From NCBI GenBank assembly GCA_944384155.1, contig CALWSG010000014.1:1-34116 (forward strand): 34,116 nt of DNA, read 5' to 3'. Both the position numbers and the translations under genes were made by a program. Below are positions 26,599 to 34,116 of this stretch, one piece after another. Source of the stretch: an uncultured Lachnospiraceae bacterium (GTDB lineage Bacteria > Bacillota > Clostridia > Lachnospirales > Lachnospiraceae). Position 1 is the first letter of the stretch, and every line of letters starts with the position of its first letter. The notes beneath the pieces are model-generated. The model was not told the origin of the DNA, did not search any database, and worked only from the letters and a program-made list of their open reading frames with translations.

Positions 26599-27573
26599 AT
26601 GAAAACCATTGATTTAGTAGTTCCCTGCTACAATGAAGAAGATGTTCTTCATATGTTTTTTGAGGAAACTAACAAAGTAATATTAACAATACCCGACTAT
26701 CAATTCAGATACATTTTTGTGGATGACGGAAGCCGTGACAATACACTTTCCATTCTTATGGAGCTTGCTGAGAAACACGACAATGTAAAATATATATCTT
26801 TTTCAAGAAATTTTGGAAAGGAAGCAGGAATATATGCAGGTCTTAAGTATTCACAGGGTGATTACGTTATAGTTATGGACGCAGACCTTCAGCACCCTCC
26901 TGCATTATTCCCTGCCATGCTTCAGGGGATAAATGAAGGCTATGACTGCTGTGCTGCCATGCGTACCTCAAGAAAGGGTGAATCAAAAATAAGAAGTGCC
27001 TTTTCAAGAACCTTTTACAGACTAAGCAACAGGCTCACAAATGTTGACCTTGTTCAGGGAGCTGTTGACTACCGTATTATGACACGGCAGATGGTAAACT
27101 CTGTCCTTGATATGTCAGAGCGTCAGCGTTTCTCAAAGGGAATATTTGCATGGGTTGGATATAAAACAAAATGGATACCTTACGAAAATGTAGAGCGTCC
27201 CCTTGGAACTACAAAATGGAGCTTTCTAGGGCTGTTTAAGTATGCCGTAAGCGGCATTACAGGCTTTTCCGTTGCACCTTTAAGAATGGTTACATTTATG
27301 GGTTCTCTTATCTCAATAGGTGCATTTATATATATAATTATTACTATTGCACACACCCTTGTATCAGGGATAGATGTACCGGGATATGCCACAACTCTTT
27401 GTGCAGTACTGTTTTTGGGAGGTATTTTAGAGCTTTCAATCGGCATACTGGGTGAATACATTGCCAACATTTATATGGAGGTAAAAGAGCGTCCTATTTT
27501 TATATTAAAAAATACTAATATAGATTTAATTGCCCATAATGAATTTGAAAGGGATAAAATATCATCATTATAA
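26599..27573 (+). CDS. Undecaprenyl-phosphate glycosyltransferase, GtrB/CsbB type
   Basis: 324 residues, GT family 2. It probably transfers a sugar from a nucleotide-sugar to undecaprenyl phosphate on the inner face of the membrane. Motifs: VPCYNEED, FVDDGSRDNT (about 40-49), VMDADLQHPP (about 93-102), and ERQRFSKGIFAWVGY, followed by two C-terminal membrane helices (about 235-260 and 268-295) as in GtrB and CsbB. GGGAG sits 6 bases before the ATG. It is the first gene of a three-gene operon with gtrA (16 bp later) and yfhO. The sugar cannot be read from the sequence; in Bacillus subtilis CsbB uses N-acetylglucosamine for lipoteichoic acid. Confidence 0.92.
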   Translation: MKTIDLVVPCYNEEDVLHMFFEETNKVILTIPDYQFRYIFVDDGSRDNTLSILMELAEKHDNVKYISFSRNFGKEAGIYAGLKYSQGDYVIVMDADLQHPPALFPAMLQGINEGYDCCAAMRTSRKGESKIRSAFSRTFYRLSNRLTNVDLVQGAVDYRIMTRQMVNSVLDMSERQRFSKGIFAWVGYKTKWIPYENVERPLGTTKWSFLGLFKYAVSGITGFSVAPLRMVTFMGSLISIGAFIYIIITIAHTLVSGIDVPGYATTLCAVLFLGGILELSIGILGEYIANIYMEVKERPIFILKNTNIDLIAHNEFERDKISSL

Positions 27574-27589
27574 TGTGTAGGAAAAAACA

Positions 27590-28051
27590 ATGAGAAATAT
27601 CATTAATATATTTTTAAAATATTTAAACAGAGAAACCATAAGCTATATTATATTTGGGATTCTGACAACTGCCGTTGATTATGGGGCATCCTTTATTTTC
27701 TTTTACAAAATAGGATTTACGGAAATTACCTCAAACAATATAGCATGGGTACTGGCCGTTGCCTTCGCATATATAACTAACAAAATTTTCGTATTTGAGT
27801 CAAGGGAGACAGGCCTTAAGGTATTGCTCAGAGAAATTACCGCCTTTGCAGGCTCCAGAGTTGTAACTCTTATTATAACAGATGTATTTTTAATCTTTAC
27901 AGGTATAATAGGACTTCCTTTTCTTTTGTCAAAGCTAATTATATCTGTGGCAGTTATAATACTAAACTATTTCTTCAGCAAGCTTTTTATTTTCAAAAAA
28001 GAAAAATCATACGGAGGTAACAATGAACAGCAGACTGATGACACGCATTAA
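27590..28051 (+). CDS. GtrA/GtcA-family small membrane protein, probable lipid-sugar flippase
   Basis: 153 residues with four membrane helices, beginning YIIFGILTTAVDYGASF and ending NYFFSKLFIFKK, the family signature. Members are thought to flip undecaprenyl-phosphate-sugar across the membrane and are needed for wall teichoic acid decoration (GtcA). AGGA lies upstream of the ATG. Its end overlaps the yfhO start by 29 bp, so the two are probably translationally coupled. Confidence 0.88.
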   Translation: MRNIINIFLKYLNRETISYIIFGILTTAVDYGASFIFFYKIGFTEITSNNIAWVLAVAFAYITNKIFVFESRETGLKVLLREITAFAGSRVVTLIITDVFLIFTGIIGLPFLLSKLIISVAVIILNYFFSKLFIFKKEKSYGGNNEQQTDDTH

Positions 28052-30557
28052 AAATAATTACGGGTGCATTCTTGGATTTTTAGTTCCATTTATTATACTG
28101 GGAGGTATTTTCATAGGCAAGGAAATAGTTCCCTGGGGAGAGAATATGTACTTAAGAAGTGATATGTACCACCAGTACGCACCCTTTTACAAGGAGCTTT
28201 ATAATAAGCTCACAACGGGAGGCAGCCTTGAATTTTCATGGAATATAGGCATGGGTGTAAACTTTACTGCCATATATGCATATTATCTTGCCAGTCCCAT
28301 AAATCTCCTTCTTGGGCTTCTTCCTGAAGGCTATATTATTCATGCAATGGATTTCCTTATTATATTTAAGACAGCACTTGCCGGTCTTACATGTGCTTAT
28401 TATCTTTCAAAGCATTTTAACACAAAATCCGTTGCTGTAGGTGCAGTTTCCGTATTTTATGCTCTGTCATCTTATATGGCTGCATTTAGCTGGAATATTA
28501 TGTGGCTTGACTGTATATTCCTTCTTCCTCTTATAACACTTGGACTTGAAAGACTGGTAAAGGAAGGAAAATATAAGCTGTACACCATATCTTTAGGCAT
28601 TTCCATTTTTACAAATTATTATATTGCCATTATGATATGTATATTTGCTGTTATTTACTTTTTTATGCTTCTTGCAGTTGATAAAACAACAGAAAGACCT
28701 AAATTCTATAAATTAAGAAAATGCTTAAGCTTTGGAGTTTTTTCTCTCATAGCCGGAGGCATAGGCGCCATAATGTTTATACCTGAGCTTTATGCCTTAG
28801 GTTACACAGTATCGGGAGATTTTAATTTTCCTGATATCTGGTCAAACTATTTTTCCATACTTGATATGCTTTCACGTTCACTTATAAGCGTACCTGTATC
28901 AATTTTTTCTGCCCATGACCCTAATTTGTACTGTACTGTTGCGGTATTTGCCACAGTTCCCCTTTACTGTATGTGCAGTAAAATTCCTCTGCGGGAGCGT
29001 ATAGGCAAAATAGTCCTTATTGCCATATTTTTAATTAGCTTTAACACAAATATTCCTAATTATATATGGCACGGTTTCCATTTTCCAAACAGTCTCCCTG
29101 CAAGGGAATCCTTTATTTATATTTTTATACTTGTTGTAATAAGCTATGAGGTTATTTTCCACTTAAAGGACTTTTCAAGAAAACAGATTTTAGGTGCATT
29201 TGCAGGTGCAATAGGTGTTATTTTTCTCATTGAGGAATTATATGTAAGCACAGATTACTCATTTGAAATAATTTATTTAAGTCTTATATTTATAGTATTT
29301 TACCTGATACTTGCTCTTGCATATACAAGCGGAAAAATCAAGAAGAATTTCCTTATATATCTTCTGTTTGTAGTGTGCATAGCAGAGGCAACCATTAATT
29401 CAGACCATGAGGAGTCTTATAAAACCACTTCCTACACTGCATATATTCAGGATAATGAAGCTATAGAAAAGCTTGTTTCTAAGGTATCGGAGGAAGATGA
29501 CAGCTTTTTCAGAATAGAAAAGCTCTCAAGAAAGACAAAAAATGATGCTGCATGGAATGATTATAAGGGAGTTTCAATTTTTTCCTCAATGACTAACGGC
29601 TCATTTACGGAATATCTGGGATACCTGGGATTTGAAAAGTCTACAAATGCTTATTCTTATTACGGCAACACTCCTTTTACCTCAGCACTGCTTTCCGTAA
29701 AATATTTAATAAGCAATGAATTTCTGCCTAATAGTGATTTATATACATTATATGATTTTGACGAGGAAGAATCACGTTACCTCTATGAGTCTAACTACTG
29801 TCTGCCTTTAGGCTTTATGCTTCCTGAGGATTTTGACAGTCTGTGGGAAATGACAGGCAATAATCCTTTTGCACTGCAAAATTCATTTGCCGAGATTGCA
29901 ACAGGCTACTCTGATATGTTTTCATATATACCTGCCTCAAGCGTTGGAACTACATGTTCCTTTACTGTTGAGGAGGATTCCGATGTGTATGTGTACGTTA
30001 CAACATATGTTGAGCAGATAAGCTTCACGGCAGTTGACGAGACGGGTTCAACAGTTGCATCAGACTCCTTTTCCGGCTTAAAGCACAGACAAATATGTCA
30101 TTTCGGTGAGCTTCCTGCCGGCACTACAGTAACAGTCAATACTACAGATACCGACACCTCATCATTGCAGCTTTACGCTTATTCCTTTAATGATGAAGTA
30201 TTTAATAATGTATATGACAGCCTTAACTCTCACGGATTAAATGTAACGGATTACACAGACACTTCCGTGACGGGAACTGTAACTGCCGCCGAGGACGGTG
30301 ATTTGTACCTTTCAATAGTATATGATAAGGGCTGGACAGCGTACGTAGACGGCAAGGAGGTTGAAACCTCCTCCATTAAGGGTGCCCTCCTTACTGTTCC
30401 CGTTCCTGCGGGAACACATGAAATTCTGTTGGAATACAGCACTGACGGCTTGGCTTTAGGCACATTCCTGTCTGTACTGTCCGTTGCGGCTCTTATTTTA
30501 ATAATTATATTTGAAAAAAGGCTGAAAAATCATGAGAACTCCTCGGACGGTGAATAA
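28023..30557 (+). CDS. YfhO-family multi-pass membrane glycosyltransferase (GT-C-like)
   Basis: 844 residues. In Bacillus and Listeria, YfhO-type proteins transfer sugar from undecaprenyl-phosphate-sugar to lipoteichoic or wall polymers outside the cell. The N-terminus has a membrane helix (about 15-35), then a loop with LRSDMYHQYAPFYKELY (the Asp-Tyr-Gln motif near residue 42), about a dozen membrane segments to about residue 455, a large extracytoplasmic region (about 465-815) with a Thr-rich beta domain, and a final helix near 810-835. GGAGG precedes the ATG by 5 bases. Together with GtrB and GtrA it makes a complete three-part glycosylation cassette. The polymer decorated is not evident. 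Confidence 0.88.
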   Translation: MNSRLMTRIKNNYGCILGFLVPFIILGGIFIGKEIVPWGENMYLRSDMYHQYAPFYKELYNKLTTGGSLEFSWNIGMGVNFTAIYAYYLASPINLLLGLLPEGYIIHAMDFLIIFKTALAGLTCAYYLSKHFNTKSVAVGAVSVFYALSSYMAAFSWNIMWLDCIFLLPLITLGLERLVKEGKYKLYTISLGISIFTNYYIAIMICIFAVIYFFMLLAVDKTTERPKFYKLRKCLSFGVFSLIAGGIGAIMFIPELYALGYTVSGDFNFPDIWSNYFSILDMLSRSLISVPVSIFSAHDPNLYCTVAVFATVPLYCMCSKIPLRERIGKIVLIAIFLISFNTNIPNYIWHGFHFPNSLPARESFIYIFILVVISYEVIFHLKDFSRKQILGAFAGAIGVIFLIEELYVSTDYSFEIIYLSLIFIVFYLILALAYTSGKIKKNFLIYLLFVVCIAEATINSDHEESYKTTSYTAYIQDNEAIEKLVSKVSEEDDSFFRIEKLSRKTKNDAAWNDYKGVSIFSSMTNGSFTEYLGYLGFEKSTNAYSYYGNTPFTSALLSVKYLISNEFLPNSDLYTLYDFDEEESRYLYESNYCLPLGFMLPEDFDSLWEMTGNNPFALQNSFAEIATGYSDMFSYIPASSVGTTCSFTVEEDSDVYVYVTTYVEQISFTAVDETGSTVASDSFSGLKHRQICHFGELPAGTTVTVNTTDTDTSSLQLYAYSFNDEVFNNVYDSLNSHGLNVTDYTDTSVTGTVTAAEDGDLYLSIVYDKGWTAYVDGKEVETSSIKGALLTVPVPAGTHEILLEYSTDGLALGTFLSVLSVAALILIIIFEKRLKNHENSSDGE

Positions 30558-30590
30558 ATCAAGCCACCGGCTTAGCCGGTGGCTTGATTT
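30556..30590 (+). terminator. Very stable 16-bp perfect hairpin at the yfhO stop
   Basis: AAATCAAGCCACCGGC (30556-30571) pairs perfectly with GCCGGTGGCTTGATTT (30575-30590) around TTA. It overlaps the last two bases of the yfhO stop codon. Only three T follow, so termination efficiency is uncertain. It is much more GC-rich than its surroundings and resembles hairpins at IS200/IS605 ends or repetitive REP-like units. It also lies 3' of the chemoreceptor gene on the other strand. Confidence 0.6.
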
Positions 30591-30655
30591 GACCATATAA
30601 GGGGCTGTTACCTTCTTGCACCCGGAAAGTGGACTGCCATCTCAATGTTATATAA

Positions 30656-32218
30656 CTATTCATCATGTTTCAGCAAAATAGTCATTCTATCCACCATTTC
30701 ATTTATACGACTCGCCTGCATAGCCACATTGGTTGTGTCGCTTGCATTACTTTCAGCCATCGCATTAATAGAATTAAACTGCTCATTTTCATATCTGATG
30801 CTTTCAGCAATATCCTTATTAATTGACACTGTGTTCTTTATAACCTCTGCCTGCTTACTATGTGCATCTCCCATCGTTTCAACGGCATCTACAGATACTT
30901 TTAATAATGCAGTCATATCTTGGATACATGCAAACACATTAGAAAAATACCCATTCTGTGTATCCATTTTTACAGAATTTTCTTCTACTTGCGTTGTAAT
31001 ATCGCGGACATTTTGTTGCACTCTTTCAATTACTGTTTGTACAACTTTTAATGACTCTTGTGTATTGTTTGCCAAATTCCCTACTTCAGTCGCAACCACA
31101 GCAAAGCCTCTTCCTGCCTCACCTGCCCTTGCTGCCTCAATTGATGCATTTAAGGCAAGTAAATTAGTTGATGATGAAATATCACTAATAAGATTTAGTG
31201 TAACACCGATTTCTTGTACTGCTTCTGACAACTTTTGAGTAATATCATTTGTTGCTTTCATCGATTCTGATACTTCTGCATTGATTATATGTAAATCGCT
31301 TAAAAGTTTTTCGCTTTCCTCCGATTTATCCAACAAATCCTTTGATGTACTTTCAACTTTTAATACATTCTCTGCTAACACACTTTCCCATTCACTCAAT
31401 TCACCAAGATTATCCATACTCTCGTTTGTTTTCGAACTAAGTATATTGCTACTTTCTACCAACTGTTCACTCGTTGCTGCCAATTCTTGTGCCGATGCAC
31501 TCTCATTCTCCGAAACCTGTGAAAGTGACATACCGGCAGTATACAATTCATCAGATAGGGCTTGTACAGCTGTAAGTACATTATTTACCTTCTCTGTATT
31601 TCTCTCCATCTCATCTTTTTTAGCATTGACAAGAAATCTGTTAATCAAATATGTTAATAACACAATTGTAGATAATGATAATGCTACACATACTACCCTA
31701 TCAAGCATATTAACCGGAAAATGTATTCCCTTCGCAGGAAGATGAATTTCCCCATACAACATCCATGATGCTATTATCGAACCAGCAATTTCAAGCGAAG
31801 TTATTGCAACCATCTTGTAATCCAAAAAGAATGAGGTTAAAATTACAAAGAAAAATGCAAATCCCCAAAAATCCGTAGCCGGTATCATATATACAATAAA
31901 ATTAAATTGAATAAACATTATCACTACGAGAAATATTTTTCCCGCCTTTAATTTATTCTGTAATACATAGCCTTCATCAATTCCAGTTTTTATAAAAAAA
32001 ATTCCTATAGCCAAATAAAGAAGACATGTAATATCAAAAATAATCAATGCTATCCAACTTACACTTGGCAACCATCCCATGAATTTAGAAAATGTATACG
32101 CCAATCCAGCACATTCACATGCTCCCGGCACAAGCAGCAAAACAAGAATGTACACTTTGTTAATATATTCATCTAATGCTGACAAATATCTCTTTTGAGT
32201 TTTCTCTACTGTTTTCAT
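30656..32218 (-). CDS. Methyl-accepting chemotaxis protein with a multi-pass membrane input domain
   Basis: 520 residues. About six membrane helices occupy residues 21-192, with no sizeable extracellular loop, PAS, GAF or HAMP domain; then a long coiled-coil signalling region runs from about 200 to the end. The hairpin tip that binds CheA/CheW is clear: [37 protein letters not shown] (about 345-383, described here by segment). The input domain suggests sensing of a hydrophobic ligand or membrane state. No C-terminal CheR tether is present. It begins 12 bp after the KASIII-like gene, so they form an operon. Leucine codons are often TTG/TTA, unlike the CTT preference of the core genes to the left, which suggests separate ancestry. 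Confidence 0.9.
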   Translation of the reverse strand: MKTVEKTQKRYLSALDEYINKVYILVLLLVPGACECAGLAYTFSKFMGWLPSVSWIALIIFDITCLLYLAIGIFFIKTGIDEGYVLQNKLKAGKIFLVVIMFIQFNFIVYMIPATDFWGFAFFFVILTSFFLDYKMVAITSLEIAGSIIASWMLYGEIHLPAKGIHFPVNMLDRVVCVALSLSTIVLLTYLINRFLVNAKKDEMERNTEKVNNVLTAVQALSDELYTAGMSLSQVSENESASAQELAATSEQLVESSNILSSKTNESMDNLGELSEWESVLAENVLKVESTSKDLLDKSEESEKLLSDLHIINAEVSESMKATNDITQKLSEAVQEIGVTLNLISDISSSTNLLALNASIEAARAGEAGRGFAVVATEVGNLANNTQESLKVVQTVIERVQQNVRDITTQVEENSVKMDTQNGYFSNVFACIQDMTALLKVSVDAVETMGDAHSKQAEVIKNTVSINKDIAESIRYENEQFNSINAMAESNASDTTNVAMQASRINEMVDRMTILLKHDE

Positions 32219-32230
32219 AATTTTTTCTCC

Positions 32231-33232
32231 TTAAAATTCATATAATTGTACAATCACTGAATACCCGGCACCTACTGTACATATAATCAGTTTTGTTCCT
32301 GCTTTAGAATATATATCCCATAATCTATTAAGACATAATATTGGACAAGTATTTCCCGTATATCCATATTCTCTACCAACAAAATAATATTTATTGTCTT
32401 TTTCTGAAATTCCTAATAACTTCAATGTTTCCATATTATAAACATCGCTTAATTGCGAGAAAATATAATAATCTACCTCCTTTGCCGACAATGAATTCTT
32501 CGACAGTATTTCCTCAATTGCCTCTTTCCATTGTCCCGGAATAAAATCCATTGGAAAGGGATTCCATTCCAATCTCTTTTCATTTGGCATTATCGACTGC
32601 AATGGAACTTTAGCCATACCACATTTTGGATACTTTATAAAATCATGGTAGCTTGCATCAACATACACATAAGTGTCGATAAAACCTCTTTTTATGATTT
32701 CCTCTTTTGTCTCTAATGCAACACACGCTGCTGCATCTGCAAATGTGGCATATACTACCGTATCTGTCCAAAGAGCTATAGGGGTTATGCAAAAACATCC
32801 TAAAACTAAAACCTTACTAATATCCGATGTCTGCATATATCGCATTGCCATATCCATTCCTTGTACCATACCTGTACAATTACTATTCATATCAAATGCA
32901 ATTTTTACATTCTTTAGTCGTTCTCCATATAATCCCACAATTCGCATTGCGTTTGAAGGAAATAAATATTCCGGTGTATCCGTGCAAACAATCAGCATTT
33001 CATAATCTTCAAGTTTTAAATCATTCTTTTCAACACAATTATCAATTGCAGCTACACACATACTAATAGTGTTTTCATCTTCAGATATAAAATATCTCTT
33101 TCGTCTACCCAAATGATTCATAAGACTATGAGCACTAAGCCCTCTTTTTTCGAAATGTTCATCTAACTGCTCATTGTACACTTTATTTTCCGGAATGTAC
33201 ACACCCGTTCCCTTAATTAAAACATTCTTCAT
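32231..33232 (-). CDS. 3-oxoacyl-ACP synthase III (KASIII/FabH)-like protein
   Basis: 333 residues, the KASIII size. The N-terminus (VLIKGTGVYIPENKVYN) and thiolase fold are typical. Of the three catalytic positions, Cys119 (MNSNCTGMVQG) and the Asn of YTGNTCP (about 294) are present, but the His usually found in PHQxN is replaced: the segment reads YYIFSQLSD. Such replacements occur in KASIII relatives that make esters, amides or other secondary products. It is not the housekeeping FabH in context: no fab genes adjoin. GGAGG lies 10 bases before the ATG at 33232; GTG two codons earlier is an alternative. The gene is cotranscribed with a chemoreceptor. The product is unknown. Confidence 0.8.
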   Translation of the reverse strand: MKNVLIKGTGVYIPENKVYNEQLDEHFEKRGLSAHSLMNHLGRRKRYFISEDENTISMCVAAIDNCVEKNDLKLEDYEMLIVCTDTPEYLFPSNAMRIVGLYGERLKNVKIAFDMNSNCTGMVQGMDMAMRYMQTSDISKVLVLGCFCITPIALWTDTVVYATFADAAACVALETKEEIIKRGFIDTYVYVDASYHDFIKYPKCGMAKVPLQSIMPNEKRLEWNPFPMDFIPGQWKEAIEEILSKNSLSAKEVDYYIFSQLSDVYNMETLKLLGISEKDNKYYFVGREYGYTGNTCPILCLNRLWDIYSKAGTKLIICTVGAGYSVIVQLYEF

Positions 33233-33281
33233 AGGCACATAACCTCCACTTATAAACATTTCTAACAAATAAAGCTATCAT

Positions 33282-33317
33282 CTATATTGCATATAGACAT
33301 ATCATATAATTAACCAT
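33282..33317 (-). CDS. Possible 11-codon upstream ORF in the leader of the KASIII-like gene
   Basis: The leader contains AGAGGTGAT immediately before an ATG that opens an 11-residue frame, MVNYMICLYAI, ending in TAG. The ribosome site is as good as those of real genes here. It could encode a leader peptide that couples or attenuates translation, or be chance. The stop is immediately followed by another ATG, whose out-of-frame reading overlaps the KASIII start. Confidence 0.35.
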   Translation of the reverse strand: MVNYMICLYAI

Positions 33318-33416
33318 ATCACCTCTCTAAAAACAAACACCATCCGACATAATAATAGCGAACGGCATACTCACATTATAATAAAAATCACATACGTACT
33401 CTCTATTTCTACACAA

Positions 33417-33461
33417 GAAAGAAACGTGCTGCTCTGTGCTGTGAACAAGCATATTTCTTTC
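33417..33461 (-). promoter_or_regulatory. Long hairpin in the leader of the KASIII-MCP operon
   Basis: GAAAGAAACGTGCT (33417-33430) pairs with AGCATATTTCTTTC (33448-33461), a 14-position stem in which the minus-strand RNA has one G-U pair and one mismatch, around a 17-base loop. It lies downstream of the distal promoter. No T-run follows. No known riboswitch class was recognised. Confidence 0.45.
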
Positions 33462-33476
33462 ATACATAGCTGTCAA
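33448..33476 (-). promoter_or_regulatory. Possible proximal promoter for the KASIII-MCP operon
   Basis: TTGACA (33471-33476, minus strand) has a weak TATGCT (33448-33453) 17 bases further. It is nested in the hairpin region and is weaker than the distal promoter. Confidence 0.35.
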
Positions 33477-33508
33477 GTCCTTTCACAAATTTAAATTTGA
33501 TATGCTAA

Positions 33509-33537
33509 ATTATACCATTTTTTAGTATTCATGTCAA
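33509..33537 (-). promoter_or_regulatory. Consensus sigma-A promoter for the KASIII-MCP operon
   Basis: Minus-strand TTGACA (33532-33537) and TATAAT (33509-33514) are 17 bases apart, a full match. It gives a leader of about 265 nt before the KASIII-like start. The MITE ends about 60 bp upstream. Confidence 0.75.
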
Positions 33538-33597
33538 TTTTACATTTAGCATTTTTAGCTTATGACACAGAGCCTTCATTTTCATCATAGGTTTTTA

Positions 33598-33916
33598 CCC
33601 GGGTCTTTGACAGTTGAAAATATTAGAAACATCTTGTAGACCGCATAAAACCTACACTTTTTCTGTCAAGTAATTTGTTTTGCTTTATGGTAATGTCATA
33701 ATATATTGAAAATTTATTCATTGTGAGTTATTCTTTTCTTGGTTCCAAATTCATCATTTGATAATTGTCAAAAACCTTACAATATCAGCATTTCACAAAA
33801 ATCTGTCTGCTTGAAAAACATTACTATATAATAAAACTTAGAAGCAAACTGCCGTAAAGCCTATAGATAGTGCATTTACAGCAGTTTTTTATTTTCCCAA
33901 CTGTCAAAGATGGGAT
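33598..33916 (+). mobile_element. Non-autonomous IS1634-related element (MITE), about 315 bp
   Basis: The left end CCCGGGTCTTTGACAGTTG and the right end, which reads AATCCCATCTTTGACAGTT on the opposite strand, carry the same inward TTTGACAGTT core as the insertion sequence. The first about 95 bp is a diverged relative of the IS upstream region (shared blocks CTTG.AGACC, ATAAA.CCT, CTTTTTCTGTCAA). Near the right end AAACTGC-c-GTAAA (33846-33858) pairs with TTTAC-a-GCAGTTT (33875-33887) followed by T, the same place as the terminator in the full IS. The transposase is absent. It looks like an internally deleted relative. Nothing else is coded here. Confidence 0.65.
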
Positions 33917-34025
33917 TATATCTAAAAACTGCTTGATTTTCAACAGGTATGGCGGAAATTCTGCGAAATTCTAAAAAACAATGAGGGCAAGGAATAAGCG
34001 GCAGCTATATAATATAACTTCCGCC
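33917..34025. other. Short non-coding spacer between MITE and second IS
   Basis: No gene is seen. GGCGGAA (33951-33957) recurs inverted as TTCCGCC (34019-34025) directly before the IS end, but the distance is large and no role is evident. Confidence 0.4.
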
Positions 34026-34116
34026 CGGGAGTTTGACAGTTGTATAATAAAAAAAGTACTTGCAGACCTTATAAAGCCTGTTCTTTTTCTGTCAAATTTT
34101 TCGTTTTATTATCTAG
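34026..34116 (+). mobile_element. Start of a second, inverted copy of the IS1634-family element
   Basis: These 91 bases are the reverse of 1875-1965 with one substitution and no gaps, and the flank before 34026 differs. The copy therefore points the opposite way, and its transposase start would lie just beyond the window. Whether it is complete cannot be told. Confidence 0.9.

Noticed and set aside
30645..31238. Long plus-strand ORF opposite the chemoreceptor
   Set aside because: It is antisense to the coiled-coil signalling domain, whose repetitive codons keep the opposite frame open; no convincing start.
33233..33500. c-di-GMP riboswitch in the KASIII-MCP leader
   Set aside because: The conserved GEMM-I and GEMM-II core sequences were not found despite the functional link with motility.
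33598..33916. Degenerate transposase gene
   Set aside because: No reading frame or transposase motif remains between the ends; only end regions are recognisable.
1..34116. The whole window as a composite transposon bounded by the two IS copies
   Set aside because: The contents are conserved chromosomal genes in conserved order (lepA, gpr, rpsT, holA, arg), and the second IS copy is incomplete in view.
1..34116. tRNA, rRNA or CRISPR array
   Set aside because: No tRNA arm pattern, rRNA-like stretch or regularly spaced direct repeats were seen on reading both strands.

Overview
The window looks like a low-GC, spore-forming, strictly anaerobic Bacillota chromosome, most likely a Lachnospiraceae member. 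The reasons are spore genes (gpr, spoIIP), an oxygen-sensitive class III ribonucleotide reductase as the only reductase here, AT-rich intergenic DNA with sigma-A-like promoters, and the Bacillota order comEA-comEC-holA-rpsT-gpr-spoIIP. All assignments are by reading; no database search was run, so the genus is inference.

Layout from left to right. 1-1965: a near-complete IS1634-type insertion sequence with its transposase on the minus strand. 2011-5130: lepA-hemW. 5131-8689: an NrdR-type control region and the anaerobic dNTP set nrdD-nrdG-dut. 8699-10962 (minus): spoIIP and gpr. 11019-11467: rpsT with its promoter and terminator. 11459-18631 (minus): a seven-gene run comEA, response regulator, histidine kinase, GerMN lipoprotein, comEC, holA (six of these in tight succession after comEA). 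18666-24894 (minus): argC-argJ-argB-argD followed by an orphan solute-binding protein and a YdcZ-type membrane protein. 25217-26443 (plus): argG, divergent from argC across a shared region with two ARG-box-like sites. 26527-30557: a gtrB/csbB-gtrA-yfhO cassette for decorating a cell-surface polymer. 30656-33537 (minus): a ketoacyl-ACP-synthase-III-like enzyme and a multi-pass methyl-accepting chemotaxis protein behind a long structured leader. 33598-34116: a roughly 315-bp non-autonomous element (MITE) and the first 91 bp of a second, inverted copy of the left-hand insertion sequence.

How the genes work together. argC, J, B, D and G cover most of the acetyl-cycle route to arginine (argF and argH are absent here). 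nrdDG plus dut supply deoxynucleotides and remove dUTP anaerobically. comEA and comEC are DNA-uptake proteins. The GtrB-GtrA-YfhO trio matches the three-component logic of undecaprenyl-sugar synthesis, flipping and extracellular transfer.

The most unusual part is the right end: a two-gene operon pairing a KASIII-like enzyme (lacking the usual catalytic His) with a chemoreceptor whose only input domain is a membrane bundle. It has codon use unlike the neighbouring core genes and lies beside mobile DNA. It could be a small-molecule signal synthase with its receptor, but this is a hypothesis. Other points of note are a terminator whose 3' arm carries the ribosome-binding site of the next gene, a sugar-type binding protein inside the arginine operon, and a lipobox-bearing ComEA.
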